Below are positions 18,718 through 28,118 of a stretch of DNA of 64,000 nucleotides, in pieces. The translations under genes were made by a program, and so were the position numbers. The DNA lies in the NCBI RefSeq assembly GCF_001889305.1, contig NZ_CP013074.1, positions 1,116,001-1,180,000 of the forward strand. Reading direction: 5' to 3'. Position 1 is the first letter of the stretch; every line of letters starts with the position of its first letter. This stretch comes from Dehalococcoides mccartyi (lineage in GTDB: Bacteria > Chloroflexota > Dehalococcoidia > Dehalococcoidales > Dehalococcoidaceae). A model generated the notes under the pieces. The model was not told where the DNA came from. It searched no databases and worked only from the letters and a program-made list of their open reading frames with translations.

Positions 18718-20541
18718 ATGCCAAGCGAAACCCTGCAAAACCAGATAGCCAGTTTACCCGAAAATCCCGGCGTTTACCTGATGAAAAATGCCCAGGGAGA
18801 GATTATTTATGTAGGCAAAGCAGCTGTTTTAAAAGACAGGATCAAATCGTACTTTGTACCCCCCTCCCGCCTTGAACCCAAAACCCGTCAGCTGGTCAGC
18901 CAGATAAACGAACTGGAATACCTGATAACCGGGTCTGAACAGGAAGCTTTGATACTGGAACTGAACCTGATAAAGAGGCACCGCCCCTATTTCAATGTCC
19001 GCCTGAAGGACGATAAGGGTTTTCCGTACCTGAAAATAACTTCAAATGAAAAATGGCCGCGTATTTATATAACCCGTAGTATGGCAGATGACGGCGGCAG
19101 GTATTTCGGCCCGTTTGCCAGCACCCGTTCCGTCCGCCATACCCTGCAGGTGCTAAAAGAGCTTTTTCGTTTCCGCTCTTGCAACCGCACCGAACCGGAA
19201 AAACGCAGCCGCCCCTGTCTGGAATACGATATCCACCAGTGCCTTTCACCCTGCACCGGCAAAATAAGCAAGCAGGATTATGACCACCTTATCTCGCAGG
19301 CCATACTCTTTCTGGAGGGCAAACAGGATAAGGTGCTGAAGCTGCTTGCCAAACTTATGAACGAAGCTTCTGCCCGGCTGGATTATGAAACCGCCGCCCT
19401 CCGCCGTGACCAGATATCATCTATAAAAGAGGTGATTGAAGGACAGCAGCTGGCCGCCAGAGTAAGCGGCGAACAGGACGCCATTGCCTTTGCTCAGGAA
19501 GGAGACCTGTCCATGGTGCAGGTTTTCTTTATCCGGCGGGGCAAACTTATCGGGCGGGAAAGCTTCAGCCTGCAGGGTACCCGCGAAGAAAAACCGGGTG
19601 ATATCCTTTCGGAATTTGTAAAACAGTTTTACCACTCCTCCACCCAGATACCGCCAAAAATAGTTACCCAGTACCCGCTTTCAGACCGCGAAATACTGGA
19701 AAAGTGGCTGTCTGAAAGGCGGGGTGGCAAAGTGCAGATAACGGCGGGGCTTCGCGGACAGCCCAAGGACCTTATAAATATAGTAGCCGAAAATGCCAGG
19801 GAACAGCTGAAACAGGCACGGATAAAAAACCTGTCTTCAGCCGTTACCCTGACAGATGCGCTGGAGGAACTGCAAACTGCGCTGGGACTGCCCCTGCCGC
19901 CGCAGCGGATAGAAGGCTACGATATATCCAATATACAGGGCACCAATGCCGTAGGCAGCATGGTGGTTTTTGAAAACGGTAAACCCCAGAAAGCCCATTA
20001 CCGCCGTTTCCGCATCAAAACCGTAAAGGGCGCGGATGATTTTTCCATGCTCAAAGAGGTCATCAGCCGCCGCTTCGGCAGGCTAAATAAAGACAATGCC
20101 GGCGAAAGTTTTGCCCGGCGGCCCTCACTCATGCTGATAGACGGCGGCAAAGGTCAATTAAGCTCGGTCAAAGAAACATTAGACACCCTGGGGCTTGAGG
20201 GGCAGGCCGTAATAGGTCTAGCAAAAGAATTTGAAGAAATCTATCTGCCCGGAAAATCCGAACCCATCAGGCTTACGGCCAACTCCCCCGCCCTTCAGCT
20301 GCTTCAGCGGGTACGTGACGAAGCCCACCGCTTTGCACTGGGGTATCACCTGAATATCCGCCATAAATCAGGGCTGGCTTCGGCGTTGGACGGGATTCCC
20401 GGTATCGGCCCAAGCCGCCGCCGCCTTCTTATCAAAACATTCGGTTCGGTTTCAGGTATCCGTCAAGCCAGCCTTGATGAGCTTTCACAGGTAAAGGGTA
20501 TAAATCAGGCACTTGCCCTGTCTATTAAGGAACTGCTCTAA
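18718..20541 (+). CDS. uvrC: UvrABC excinuclease subunit C
   Basis: Makes both incisions in nucleotide excision repair. 607 residues: GIY-YIG nuclease at the N-terminus ([20 protein letters not shown]), UVR domain near residue 205, the RNase H-like 5' nuclease domain ([21 protein letters not shown]), and paired helix-hairpin-helix motifs at the end ([12 protein letters not shown]). ATG start, without Shine-Dalgarno, 6 nt after a -10 box. Complete. Confidence 0.97.
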   Translation: MPSETLQNQIASLPENPGVYLMKNAQGEIIYVGKAAVLKDRIKSYFVPPSRLEPKTRQLVSQINELEYLITGSEQEALILELNLIKRHRPYFNVRLKDDKGFPYLKITSNEKWPRIYITRSMADDGGRYFGPFASTRSVRHTLQVLKELFRFRSCNRTEPEKRSRPCLEYDIHQCLSPCTGKISKQDYDHLISQAILFLEGKQDKVLKLLAKLMNEASARLDYETAALRRDQISSIKEVIEGQQLAARVSGEQDAIAFAQEGDLSMVQVFFIRRGKLIGRESFSLQGTREEKPGDILSEFVKQFYHSSTQIPPKIVTQYPLSDREILEKWLSERRGGKVQITAGLRGQPKDLINIVAENAREQLKQARIKNLSSAVTLTDALEELQTALGLPLPPQRIEGYDISNIQGTNAVGSMVVFENGKPQKAHYRRFRIKTVKGADDFSMLKEVISRRFGRLNKDNAGESFARRPSLMLIDGGKGQLSSVKETLDTLGLEGQAVIGLAKEFEEIYLPGKSEPIRLTANSPALQLLQRVRDEAHRFALGYHLNIRHKSGLASALDGIPGIGPSRRRLLIKTFGSVSGIRQASLDELSQVKGINQALALSIKELL

Positions 20542-20580
20542 ACAAAGGCTGCCCCAAAGAGGCAATCAACTACCTGATAG

Positions 20581-20589
20581 TGGTATAAT
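20581..20589 (+). promoter_or_regulatory. extended -10 promoter of the GNAT gene
   Basis: TGGTATAAT, an extended -10 (TGn-TATAAT), with no good -35. It leaves a leader of about 23 nt containing AAGAGG before the ATG at 20619. Confidence 0.55.
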
Positions 20590-20618
20590 AGGTTTCAATC
20601 TAACGGTAAGAGGTTTAT

Positions 20619-21110
20619 ATGCTGGAAATACGTACTCAAACCCCCGAAGATGCCGAAATGGTAGCCGCCCTGACTGAAGCTACCAATAGCCCCATACTGG
20701 GAGTGCTGTTTAAAAAACTGGAAGAAGAAGACCTGACCGCATTTAATGAAGTAGCCGTATGGGACGGCAAGATAGTGGGCAAGGCAGTAGCTATAAAAGC
20801 TGAGATAGAGTCTGAAGAAGCGTCTCTGCCGGTTTTGTACCTTATGCCGCTGGTAGTTATGCCGGAGTACGTCAGGCGGGGCATTGCCCTGGTGCTGGTA
20901 CGCAAAATACTGGAAAACTGCAAAACCCAGGAAACAGGGGCACTGCTGGCTCACGGCAACCCGGAGTTTTTTAAGCATCTGGATTTTCTGCCGGCTGAAC
21001 TTCACGGCATTAAAGATACCACCGGCGAAGCCACTGACAAGCTGATGGCCAAAGAAATAACCGAGGGCTATCTGGCAGAAAAAGGCGGAAACCTGATACT
21101 GCCCTTCTAA
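20619..21110 (+). CDS. GNAT-family N-acetyltransferase (YhbS-like)
   Basis: 163 residues with a GNAT fold: beta4 and the acetyl-CoA pyrophosphate loop are read in YLMPLVVMPEYVRRGIALVL (R/Q-x-x-G-x-A motif is RRGIA). Later a FFKHLDF segment matches the F-Y/H-x-x-x-G-F region of YhbS-like members. Acceptor substrate unknown. AAGAGG precedes the ATG by 6 nt. It converges with the HAD phosphatase gene 11 bp downstream. Confidence 0.8.
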   Translation: MLEIRTQTPEDAEMVAALTEATNSPILGVLFKKLEEEDLTAFNEVAVWDGKIVGKAVAIKAEIESEEASLPVLYLMPLVVMPEYVRRGIALVLVRKILENCKTQETGALLAHGNPEFFKHLDFLPAELHGIKDTTGEATDKLMAKEITEGYLAEKGGNLILPF

Positions 21111-21121
21111 ATATCCTGTAT

Positions 21122-21937
21122 CTAAATAAGAAACTTACTGAAAGCGGCTGCAAGGCCGCTTTCTTCTACATCTAGAGTAACGTAATCTGCCATTTCCTTC
21201 AGTTCGGCTCTGGCATTCCCCATTGCCACCCCGAAACCGGCCGCCCTGAATAGCGGCAAATCATTGCTCCCGTCCCCGAAAGCAATCACATTCCTGAGTG
21301 AAATACCCATCTGGGCGGCCATTTTCTCAAGCGCCTGCCCCTTTGAAACACCCGGGCTAAGCACATTTACAAACTCCACTTCAGGATAAGCCGGAGCACG
21401 GGCTATGGAGAAATGAAAATCATCTTCAAAACGGGACATGAAAAGTTCCGCCCCGCTGCGTTCCGCAGTGTTATGCACCATCAGCTCTATCTTCTGCACG
21501 TCCTGCCGCAAGGCTATCTTCTTAAAATCAGTAACCGTGGGAGAAATATGGAAAAATTCGCGGTGCATTTTGGCAGACCAGTTTTCATACTCCACGTAAT
21601 AGTCCAGTATAGTGTAAAGTTCCAGATAAATACTTTGTTCCCGCACAAAATCAATAGCCGAAAGGAGGGGCTCACAGCTAAGGGGCTGGGAATAGCAGGT
21701 CTGGGCGGTATCAGGGTTGTACACCAGCGCCCCGTCACAGAAAATATGAAACCCGTCTAGCCCCAGTTCTTTCAGCAGATAAGTGCAGGCAGGCACGACC
21801 CTGCCGGTTGACAGGGCAACCGTAATCCCCTTTTCCCTGGCCTGGGAAATAGCCTTTTTATCCGCCTCGGATATCTTGCCCTGTTTGTTTATCAGGGTTC
21901 CGTCTACATCTATAACAGCCAGTTGAAAGTCCGGCAA
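21122..21937 (-). CDS. HAD-superfamily phosphatase, Cof/YidA type
   Basis: 271 residues with HAD motif I VIDVDGTLIN (nucleophile first Asp), motif II STGR, motif III Lys in the KGQALEKM region and motif IV GDGSNDLPLF. The long insertion between motifs II and III is the C2B cap of the Cof/YidA group, which dephosphorylates sugar phosphates and other small metabolites. TTG start, with GGGGGA 7 nt upstream. Substrate cannot be told from sequence. Confidence 0.9.
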   Translation of the reverse strand: MPDFQLAVIDVDGTLINKQGKISEADKKAISQAREKGITVALSTGRVVPACTYLLKELGLDGFHIFCDGALVYNPDTAQTCYSQPLSCEPLLSAIDFVREQSIYLELYTILDYYVEYENWSAKMHREFFHISPTVTDFKKIALRQDVQKIELMVHNTAERSGAELFMSRFEDDFHFSIARAPAYPEVEFVNVLSPGVSKGQALEKMAAQMGISLRNVIAFGDGSNDLPLFRAAGFGVAMGNARAELKEMADYVTLDVEESGLAAAFSKFLI

Positions 21938-22080
21938 TTTAAATCCCCCGCGTTTTATAAATGATTAACAGCCAGAGCTGAAAGCCAATTGTAACATCAC
22001 TGCCGGACAGATAACAAAAAATACGCCCGCCGCAGAGTGAACATTTTCAGCCCTTACTTCCCTTTAGGCCGCCAAGCAGT

Positions 22081-22086
22081 TAAAAT
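22081..22086 (+). promoter_or_regulatory. probable -10 box of mutS, near-leaderless
   Basis: TAAAAT ends 8 nt before the mutS ATG (22095) and no Shine-Dalgarno exists. The -35 region is poor (TTCCCT at 22058, 17-bp spacer). Confidence 0.4.
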
Positions 22087-22094
22087 GTAAGCTC

Positions 22095-24671
22095 ATGGAA
22101 AATATAACTCCCCTGCGTAAACAATACCTGGATATAAAAAAGAACTACCCCGAAGCGATAGTCTTTTTCCGCTTGGGAGACTTTTACGAAACCTTTGAAG
22201 AAGACGCCCGTATAGCTGCCCGTGAACTGGAAATAGTCCTTACCAGCCGCGAAATGGGCAAAGGGCTGAAAGTGCCGCTGGCCGGCATACCTTACCACGC
22301 CCTGGATAACTACCTTTCCCGCCTTATAAACCGCGGCTACAAGGTAGCCATTTGCGAACAGGTAACCAAACCGGGCGAAACCAAGGGCTTAGTGCAAAGA
22401 CAGGTAACCCGCCTGGTGACCCCCGGTACGGTAGTTGAGCCGAACCTGCTAGAGAGCAAACAGAATAATTTTCTGCTCAGCCTGTACCTGACCGAAGACA
22501 GCTGCGGGCTGGCCTTTGCGGATATATCCACCTCGGAATTCGGCTGTACCCAGCTGGATATAAACGGGCTGGAAGCCGAAATAAACCGCCTGAACCCGGC
22601 GGAAATAATACTGCCTAAAAGCCAGAGCTTAAACCTGCCACTGCATCTGAAAGCCACTATAAGCAAGCTGGACGGATACTATTTTGAAGCAGACGTGGCC
22701 CGTGAACGTTTACTTAAGCACTTTGAGTGCCAGAACCTTTCCGCTTACGGCTGTGAAAACCTGCAGCTGGCCGTTTCGGCAGCGGGTGCTCTGCTTAACT
22801 ATCTGGAGGAAACCCAGAAATCATCCCTGAAGCAGCTGGAAAGGCTGGCTGTCTATACCATATCTGACTATATGCAGATAGACAGCCATACGCTTTCTAA
22901 TCTGGAAATCTTCCGCTCAAGCGGCGGAAACTCCCTCAAAGGGTCTTTACTGGGAGTGCTTGACCAGACCAAAACAGCTATGGGCGGCAGGCTTCTCCGC
23001 AAGTTTTTAGGACAGCCGCTGCTTAGGCAGGAAGATATTGAAAAGCGGCTTTCGGCGGTGGATTATTTTTTTGAAGAGAGTCTGGCACGCGCCAGCCTTG
23101 CCAAAGCACTGGGACAGATTGCCGATATGGAGCGGATAGCCAACCGTATCCGCCAGAAAACCATACTCCCCAAGGATCTGATTTCACTTAAAAACAGCTT
23201 GGAAACTGTTTCCGTCATTCACCGCCAGTTCGGGCTTATGCCGCCGCCCCGTTTGGCATATTTCCTAAACGGGCTTAAACCCCTGCCCGAAATGCTGGCT
23301 ATTATAAACGAAGCTATTACCGATGACCCACCCTCCACCCTGGGTGAAGGCAAGGTAATACGGTCAGGTTTCAACCCCGAAATGGACAAACTCTGCTCTC
23401 TGGCCGGGGACGCCCGGACATTCCTTTCCCAGATGGAAGCCCGTGAACGGGAACAGACCGGCATAAAATCACTGAAGCTGGGGTATAACCGGGTTTTCGG
23501 GTATTACATAGAGGTGTCAAATGCCAATCTGGCTGACATCCCCCAAAACTATATCCGCAAGCAAACGCTGGTAAATGCCGAAAGGTTTATAACCCCCGAA
23601 CTGAAAGAATACGAAAACCTTATCTTAAATGCTAAAGAACGCCTGCTGGAAATGGAAACCAGGCTTTACGAACAGGTTTTAAACCAGCTGGGGGGCTTTT
23701 ACTCCGCTTTGCTCTCAAACGCCGCCGCTTTGGCATCTTTAGACGTACTTTCAGCCTTTGCCGAAGTAGCGGTACGAAACGGCTATGTCCGTCCCGTTTT
23801 CCACTCTGAAAACAGCCTGGTTATCCATAAAGGCCGCCACCCTATGGTGGAACAGGGGCTGGGATACGGCAGTTTTGTAGCCAATGACATTTCCCTGTCC
23901 GCCGAAGACTGCCAGATAATTATCCTGACCGGCCCCAATATGGCCGGCAAATCCACTTATCTTAAACAGACTGCCCTTATTGTCCTGATGGCCCAGATAG
24001 GTTCTTATGTTCCGGCAGAAACCGCCGAACTATGCCTGACAGATCGTATTTTCAGCCGCATCGGGGCAAAGGAGGATTTGAGTGCCGGGCAGTCTACCTT
24101 CATGGTGGAAATGGTGGAAACAGCATCTATATTGAATACTGCCACCAGCCGCTCCCTGCTGATACTGGACGAAATAGGCCGCGGCACCAGCACCTATGAC
24201 GGTCTGGCCATTGCCCAAGCAGTAGTGGAGTATATCCATTCCCAGCCTTCACTGAATGCCAAAACGCTCTTTGCCACCCACTATCACGAACTGGTGGAGC
24301 TGGCGAATTACCTGCCCAGAGTAAAAAACTACAATATCGCGGTCAGCGAAGACCGTGGGGAAGTTGTGTTCCTGCACAAAATAGTCCCCGGCGGAGTAGA
24401 TAAAAGTTACGGTATTCACGTGGCTAAACTGGCCGGTATGCCCAAATGGGTTATCAAACGGTCTTACGAAGTACTTACTGAACTTGAAAATCCTGCTAAA
24501 AAACAGCCAAAAAACCGCACCTGCCAGCCGCAGCTTCTGCTGCCCCTGACAGAGCAGACTTCGGCGCTGGCAGAGGAAATAAAAGGGCTGGAAATAGAAT
24601 CTCTGACGCCGCTTGCGGCTCTTAACAAACTCTACGAACTGAAAAAGAAGGCCGAAGAAAAGGGATTCTAG
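22095..24671 (+). CDS. mutS: DNA mismatch repair protein MutS
   Basis: 858 residues. The mismatch-probing Phe-x-Glu is F30-Y31-E32 in RLGDFYETF, followed by connector, core, clamp and ATPase domains. The ATPase has Walker A TGPNMAGKSTYLKQ, then Walker B LLILDEIGRGTSTYDG and the FATHYHEL His loop. Full-length MutS1, not MutS2 (no Smr domain). The coding end overlaps the convergent 72-residue gene by 4 bp: both stops use the shared CTAG. No MutL in the window. Confidence 0.97.
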   Translation: MENITPLRKQYLDIKKNYPEAIVFFRLGDFYETFEEDARIAARELEIVLTSREMGKGLKVPLAGIPYHALDNYLSRLINRGYKVAICEQVTKPGETKGLVQRQVTRLVTPGTVVEPNLLESKQNNFLLSLYLTEDSCGLAFADISTSEFGCTQLDINGLEAEINRLNPAEIILPKSQSLNLPLHLKATISKLDGYYFEADVARERLLKHFECQNLSAYGCENLQLAVSAAGALLNYLEETQKSSLKQLERLAVYTISDYMQIDSHTLSNLEIFRSSGGNSLKGSLLGVLDQTKTAMGGRLLRKFLGQPLLRQEDIEKRLSAVDYFFEESLARASLAKALGQIADMERIANRIRQKTILPKDLISLKNSLETVSVIHRQFGLMPPPRLAYFLNGLKPLPEMLAIINEAITDDPPSTLGEGKVIRSGFNPEMDKLCSLAGDARTFLSQMEAREREQTGIKSLKLGYNRVFGYYIEVSNANLADIPQNYIRKQTLVNAERFITPELKEYENLILNAKERLLEMETRLYEQVLNQLGGFYSALLSNAAALASLDVLSAFAEVAVRNGYVRPVFHSENSLVIHKGRHPMVEQGLGYGSFVANDISLSAEDCQIIILTGPNMAGKSTYLKQTALIVLMAQIGSYVPAETAELCLTDRIFSRIGAKEDLSAGQSTFMVEMVETASILNTATSRSLLILDEIGRGTSTYDGLAIAQAVVEYIHSQPSLNAKTLFATHYHELVELANYLPRVKNYNIAVSEDRGEVVFLHKIVPGGVDKSYGIHVAKLAGMPKWVIKRSYEVLTELENPAKKQPKNRTCQPQLLLPLTEQTSALAEEIKGLEIESLTPLAALNKLYELKKKAEEKGF

Positions 24672-24886
24672 AGGTTTACAGTGCCGACAAATTCCGGAGA
24701 GTTAACATCAAATGTACGGCTGACAATCTCCACGTAATCATCTTTCTTAGTAGCATAGCTGACAACTAAAATGCCGTCTTTGTACTTTTCTACAGTACAA
24801 TCTTCAAGTGTCTCCAGTATGGCCTGACCGGACTGGTCCCAACCTACCCTGTAGGTAACCGAAACCATATCACCTTTGTTAAGCAT
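24668..24886 (-). CDS. hypothetical 72-residue protein
   Basis: Not recognised. 72 residues, soluble, mixed charge, predicted mostly beta (VSVTYRVGWDQSGQAILETLEDCTVEKYKDGILVVSYATKK, read in parts), suggestive of a small SH3- or OB-like barrel. GGGAGAG lies 6 nt before the ATG, and a minus-strand promoter is at 25030-25003, so it is probably real. Its stop codon overlaps the mutS stop on the other strand. Confidence 0.65.
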   Translation of the reverse strand: MLNKGDMVSVTYRVGWDQSGQAILETLEDCTVEKYKDGILVVSYATKKDDYVEIVSRTFDVNSPEFVGTVNL

Positions 24887-25002
24887 TCAGCTCTCCCGGA
24901 ATGTCCGCTTTTTTATTTCACCAGTTATAAATACTGTCTGAAACAGACGGGCTATCCCTAAAATATTACCGCCCTTGGCTGTCACAGCCGAAACCGTGCA
25001 TG

Positions 25003-25030
25003 ATTATATCATAAACCAGTTTGCTTTCAA
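25003..25030 (-). promoter_or_regulatory. promoter of the 72-residue gene
   Basis: Minus strand TTGAAA (25030-25025), 16-bp spacer, TATAAT (25008-25003). Confidence 0.55.
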
Positions 25031-25058
25031 GTTGACATTTAAGAGGATATAAAACATA

Positions 25059-25087
25059 TTGACTGAGAGCCTGGCGGCATCTAATAT
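25059..25087 (+). promoter_or_regulatory. promoter of the 120-residue membrane protein
   Basis: TTGACT (25059-25064), 17-bp spacer, TAATAT (25082-25087); leader about 30 nt. Confidence 0.5.
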
Positions 25088-25122
25088 AAACTCAAGGTGC
25101 AGTATCTGCTGCTTATATACTT

Positions 25123-25485
25123 ATGAAAAGACCTGAGGGCATACTGGTTCTGGCAATCTGGCAGTTTTGTGCCGCTTTCTTCAGCCTGGCAGATGTGGTA
25201 ATAATAACTTTATTTTTCATGCCTGCCATTGCTGGGCTGTATGATTATGCCCGTGAAGGCGCAGCCTGGGGTCTAAGCATACTTTCATTTTTCACCGTCA
25301 CATATCTGCTAATTTCACTTATCGGCGGGATAGGTCTTTTAAAAGGCAGGAAGTACGGGCGGGTATTCAGTCTGTATCAGGCAGCATTTTCATTGCTTAT
25401 ATTCCCCTTGGGTACGGTTGCCGGCATAGCCGGACTTATATACCTCAACCAGCCAAATATCAAACAGTATTTAAATACACGGTAG
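25123..25485 (+). CDS. small integral membrane protein, function unknown
   Basis: 120 residues with three membrane segments (about 8-35, 45-70 and 80-105) and short charged ends (MKRPEG, QPNIKQYLNTR). The pattern resembles small uncharacterised membrane proteins that start K-R-P-x-G-I/V; no motif gives a function. No clear Shine-Dalgarno. Monocistronic, convergent with the FAH-family gene. Confidence 0.65.
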   Translation: MKRPEGILVLAIWQFCAAFFSLADVVIITLFFMPAIAGLYDYAREGAAWGLSILSFFTVTYLLISLIGGIGLLKGRKYGRVFSLYQAAFSLLIFPLGTVAGIAGLIYLNQPNIKQYLNTR

Positions 25486-25526
25486 ACAGAGTGGGGGTGA
25501 TTTGGAAATATTTTACCCTTATAATC

Positions 25527-26288
25527 CTATGCCAGAGTCAGGTGGTTGACCAGACTGCCTATACCTGAAATGCGTACTTCCACCCTGTCTCCGGGTTTCA
25601 TCGGCCCTATGCCCGAAGGCGTGCCGGTGGCAATAATATCCCCCGGAAGCAGTGTCATTACCTCTGATACAAAGCTGACTATATATGGAATACTGAATAT
25701 CATATCTGCCGTGGAAGTGCGCTGTTTAAGCTTGCCGTTAAGATAAGTCTCCAGCAATTGCGTCTGCGGGTCAAGTTCGGTTTCAACCCACGGGCCACAA
25801 ACCGCAAACGTATCAAACCCCTTAGCACGTGACCACTGTCCGTCTGCCTTCTGCAGATCTCTAGCGGTTACATCATTAAAACAGCTATAGCCCAGTATGT
25901 AATCAAAAGCAGTTTCGGGGCTTATATTACGGGCTTTCTTTTTTATAACAACTGCCAGTTCCCCTTCATAATCCACCCGTTCAGACTGCGGCGGTTTTAT
26001 TATGTTATCTTCTGTACCGATAATCCCATCGGCATTTTTAAAAAATATAAGGGGTGTCAGGGGCAGATTTTCAGCCATCTCTCCGGCATGGGCTTTATAG
26101 TTTAAACCGATAGCAATTATTTTAGAGGGAACTGAGGGAGAAAGAAGCCTAACCCCCGAAACATCAAAAACCCTGCCGGAAAAAACAATTTTACCGAAAG
26201 GGTTGCCCTTAAGTTCTTTTAGCTTTGTACCTTCCAGCACGGCATATCCTGTCCGCTTGCCAGAAATATTAAAACGTACTATTCTCAT
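25527..26288 (-). CDS. fumarylacetoacetate hydrolase family protein
   Basis: 253 residues. The FAH catalytic domain is complete: IGLNYKAHAGEM, the metal-binding YEGELAVVIKK with its Glu pair, FNDVTARDLQ, and IATGTPSGIGPMKPGD. The N-terminal ~60 residues are the usual small DUF2437-like domain. Members hydrolyse or decarboxylate 2-oxo acids (oxaloacetate, acylpyruvates) or isomerise 5-carboxymethyl-HHD. No aromatic degradation genes are near, so an acylpyruvase or oxaloacetate decarboxylase role is more likely. Confidence 0.88.
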   Translation of the reverse strand: MRIVRFNISGKRTGYAVLEGTKLKELKGNPFGKIVFSGRVFDVSGVRLLSPSVPSKIIAIGLNYKAHAGEMAENLPLTPLIFFKNADGIIGTEDNIIKPPQSERVDYEGELAVVIKKKARNISPETAFDYILGYSCFNDVTARDLQKADGQWSRAKGFDTFAVCGPWVETELDPQTQLLETYLNGKLKQRTSTADMIFSIPYIVSFVSEVMTLLPGDIIATGTPSGIGPMKPGDRVEVRISGIGSLVNHLTLA

Positions 26289-26384
26289 ATTGTTATCATT
26301 CTAGCTTTTAAGTCTGAAGGGTGCAATCAGGAATTTGCATCCGCAAATAGAGTTGTCTGTGAACAGGGATATCAAGAGTTTGGC

Positions 26385-26413
26385 TTGACAGTCCCGTATG
26401 CCGCTGTTAAACT
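26385..26413 (+). promoter_or_regulatory. promoter of the adenosyltransferase-FBPase-rdgB operon
   Basis: TTGACA (26385-26390), 17-bp spacer, TAAACT (26408-26413). Transcription would start near 26420, downstream of the in-frame ATG at 26398, which therefore cannot be the translation start. Confidence 0.7.
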
Positions 26414-26451
26414 TTATCTTCGGCGCCAAGCCGTATGTTTGGGAGGATTTT

Positions 26452-26997
26452 TTGGCAACAAACCATACCCCTTACCTTGAAAAAGGCCTTATATCCATAT
26501 TCACCGGTGAAGGCAAGGGTAAAACCTCGGCGGCTGTCGGCACTTCTGTCAGAGCTGCCGGTCACGGGTTAAGGGTTTGCCTTATTTTTTTTGCCAAGGG
26601 GAAACGCTTTGACCACGGCGAGTTCAAAATATTGTCCTCCCTGCCGAACGTAACCCTGCAGAGTTTCGGTCAATCTGGCTGGATACTCAAAAATATATCC
26701 GAAGAAACCCGCAAACAGGCGGAACTGGCCTTCGAGGCCGCCTCCGAAGCGGTAACCGGCGGGCAGTATGATCTGGTGGTCATGGACGAAATTATGATAG
26801 CTTTGACGGCCGGGCTGGTCACCACCGAGCAGGTTATCCGTATGATAAACGCTAAACCGCCGTATGTAGAGCTGATTATGACCGGGCGGAGCGCCCCGGC
26901 TGAACTTGTAGAATTGGCTGACCTGGTTTCCGAAATAAAGGCAGTCAAACACCCGTATACTAGGGGCATCAAAGCCCGTAAAGGTATAGATTACTAA
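26452..26997 (+). CDS. cobO: cob(I)yrinic acid a,c-diamide adenosyltransferase (CobA/CobO/BtuR type)
   Basis: Transfers the adenosyl group of ATP to cob(I)alamin or precursors. 181 residues from the TTG at 26452, which has GGGAGG 6 nt upstream; the ATG at 26398 falls inside the promoter. The P-loop GEGKGKTSAAVG and VVMDEI motif mark the CobA/CobO family. It matters in corrinoid-dependent dehalorespirers, which salvage cobamides, though the cofactor used by reductive dehalogenases needs no adenosyl group. First gene of an operon with fbp (20 bp later) and rdgB. Confidence 0.9.
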   Translation: MATNHTPYLEKGLISIFTGEGKGKTSAAVGTSVRAAGHGLRVCLIFFAKGKRFDHGEFKILSSLPNVTLQSFGQSGWILKNISEETRKQAELAFEAASEAVTGGQYDLVVMDEIMIALTAGLVTTEQVIRMINAKPPYVELIMTGRSAPAELVELADLVSEIKAVKHPYTRGIKARKGIDY

Positions 26998-27017
26998 TCT
27001 TCACCAAGGAGAAAATA

Positions 27018-28115
27018 ATGAAAGTAACCCTGAGTGTTATTAAAGCAGATATCGGCGGTTTTGTAGGCCATTCGGACTCACACCCGCAGTGTCTGGTCAG
27101 GGCTGAAAAGCACCTGGCAGAGGCTAAAAAGAATGGCATGCTGATTGATTACCATATTACCAAATGCGGTGATGACCTCCAGCTTGTCATGACCCACCAG
27201 AAAGGTATAAACAACAAAGTTATCCACGAAATGGCTTGGGATACCTTCGTAAGCTGCACCGAAGTTGCCAAAGAGCTGAAGCTTTACGGCGCCGGGCAGG
27301 ACTTGCTGTGTGATGCCTTCTCCGGAAACGTAAAGGGCATGGGTCCCGGCGTAGCCGAAATGGAGCTTGAGGAACGGCCTTCCGAACCTATCATAATCTT
27401 CATGGCCGACAAGACCTCTTCCGGTGCCTGGAATCTGCCTCTTTACAAAATGTTTGCTGACCCCTTTAACACCATAGGTCTGGTCATAGCCGAAAACATG
27501 CATGACGGCTTTTCTTTTGAAGTACATGACGTAAAGGAAAGCAAGGGCATTACCTTTAACACTCCCGAAGAAATCTATGACCTGCTGGTATTTATAGGTG
27601 CTCCTTCCCGCTTCGCTATTAAAAGCGTTTCCACCCGCAAGGGCGAAATTGCGGCTGTGTCTTCCACCCAGAAACTGGCTTTACTGGCCGGACGCTACGT
27701 CGGCAAAGATGACCCGGTTTGTATTGTCCGCGCCCAAGGTTCTTTCCCGGCTGTAGGTGAAATACTTGAACCCTTCACTCAACCTTACCTGGTAGAAGGC
27801 TGGATGCGCGGCTCGCACAACGGCCCTATTATGCCTGTCTCAGTAGATGACAGCACCCCCACCCGCTTTGACGGCCCGCCACGGGTAACCGCTCTGGGTT
27901 TCCAGCTGTCAAACGGTATGCTTATCGGCCCGCGTGATATGTTTAAAGATAAGTCTTTTGACAATGCCCGCCAGAAATCACTGGATATGGCAGATATGAT
28001 GCGCTCCCACGGCCCATTTGAGCCCCATCGCCTGCCGCTGGAGGAAATGGAATACACCACCATGCCTCAGGTATCCAAGAAACTGGCCGGACGCTTTAAA
28101 CCCCTGGAAGACTAG
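27018..28115 (+). CDS. fbp: fructose-1,6-bisphosphate aldolase/phosphatase (class V FBPase)
   Basis: Bifunctional gluconeogenic enzyme: condenses DHAP and glyceraldehyde 3-phosphate and removes the 1-phosphate to give fructose 6-phosphate. 365 residues. Motifs of the archaeal-type enzyme are clear: VIKADIGG at the N-terminus, GDDLQL, the metal-binding MADKT, and YVGK (Tyr227, Lys230), which gives the Schiff-base lysine and nearby Tyr of the aldolase mode. GWMRGSHNGP and FDGPPR follow. AAGGAG 7 nt before the ATG. This family is mostly found in Archaea and deep-branching thermophilic or anaerobic bacteria. Confidence 0.95.
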   Translation: MKVTLSVIKADIGGFVGHSDSHPQCLVRAEKHLAEAKKNGMLIDYHITKCGDDLQLVMTHQKGINNKVIHEMAWDTFVSCTEVAKELKLYGAGQDLLCDAFSGNVKGMGPGVAEMELEERPSEPIIIFMADKTSSGAWNLPLYKMFADPFNTIGLVIAENMHDGFSFEVHDVKESKGITFNTPEEIYDLLVFIGAPSRFAIKSVSTRKGEIAAVSSTQKLALLAGRYVGKDDPVCIVRAQGSFPAVGEILEPFTQPYLVEGWMRGSHNGPIMPVSVDDSTPTRFDGPPRVTALGFQLSNGMLIGPRDMFKDKSFDNARQKSLDMADMMRSHGPFEPHRLPLEEMEYTTMPQVSKKLAGRFKPLED

Positions 28116-28118
28116 TTT

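Noticed and set aside
26289-26451. Possible cobalamin riboswitch before the adenosyltransferase
   Set aside because: The predicted transcript start leaves a leader of only about 30 nt, far too short, and no B12-box-like sequence was seen.
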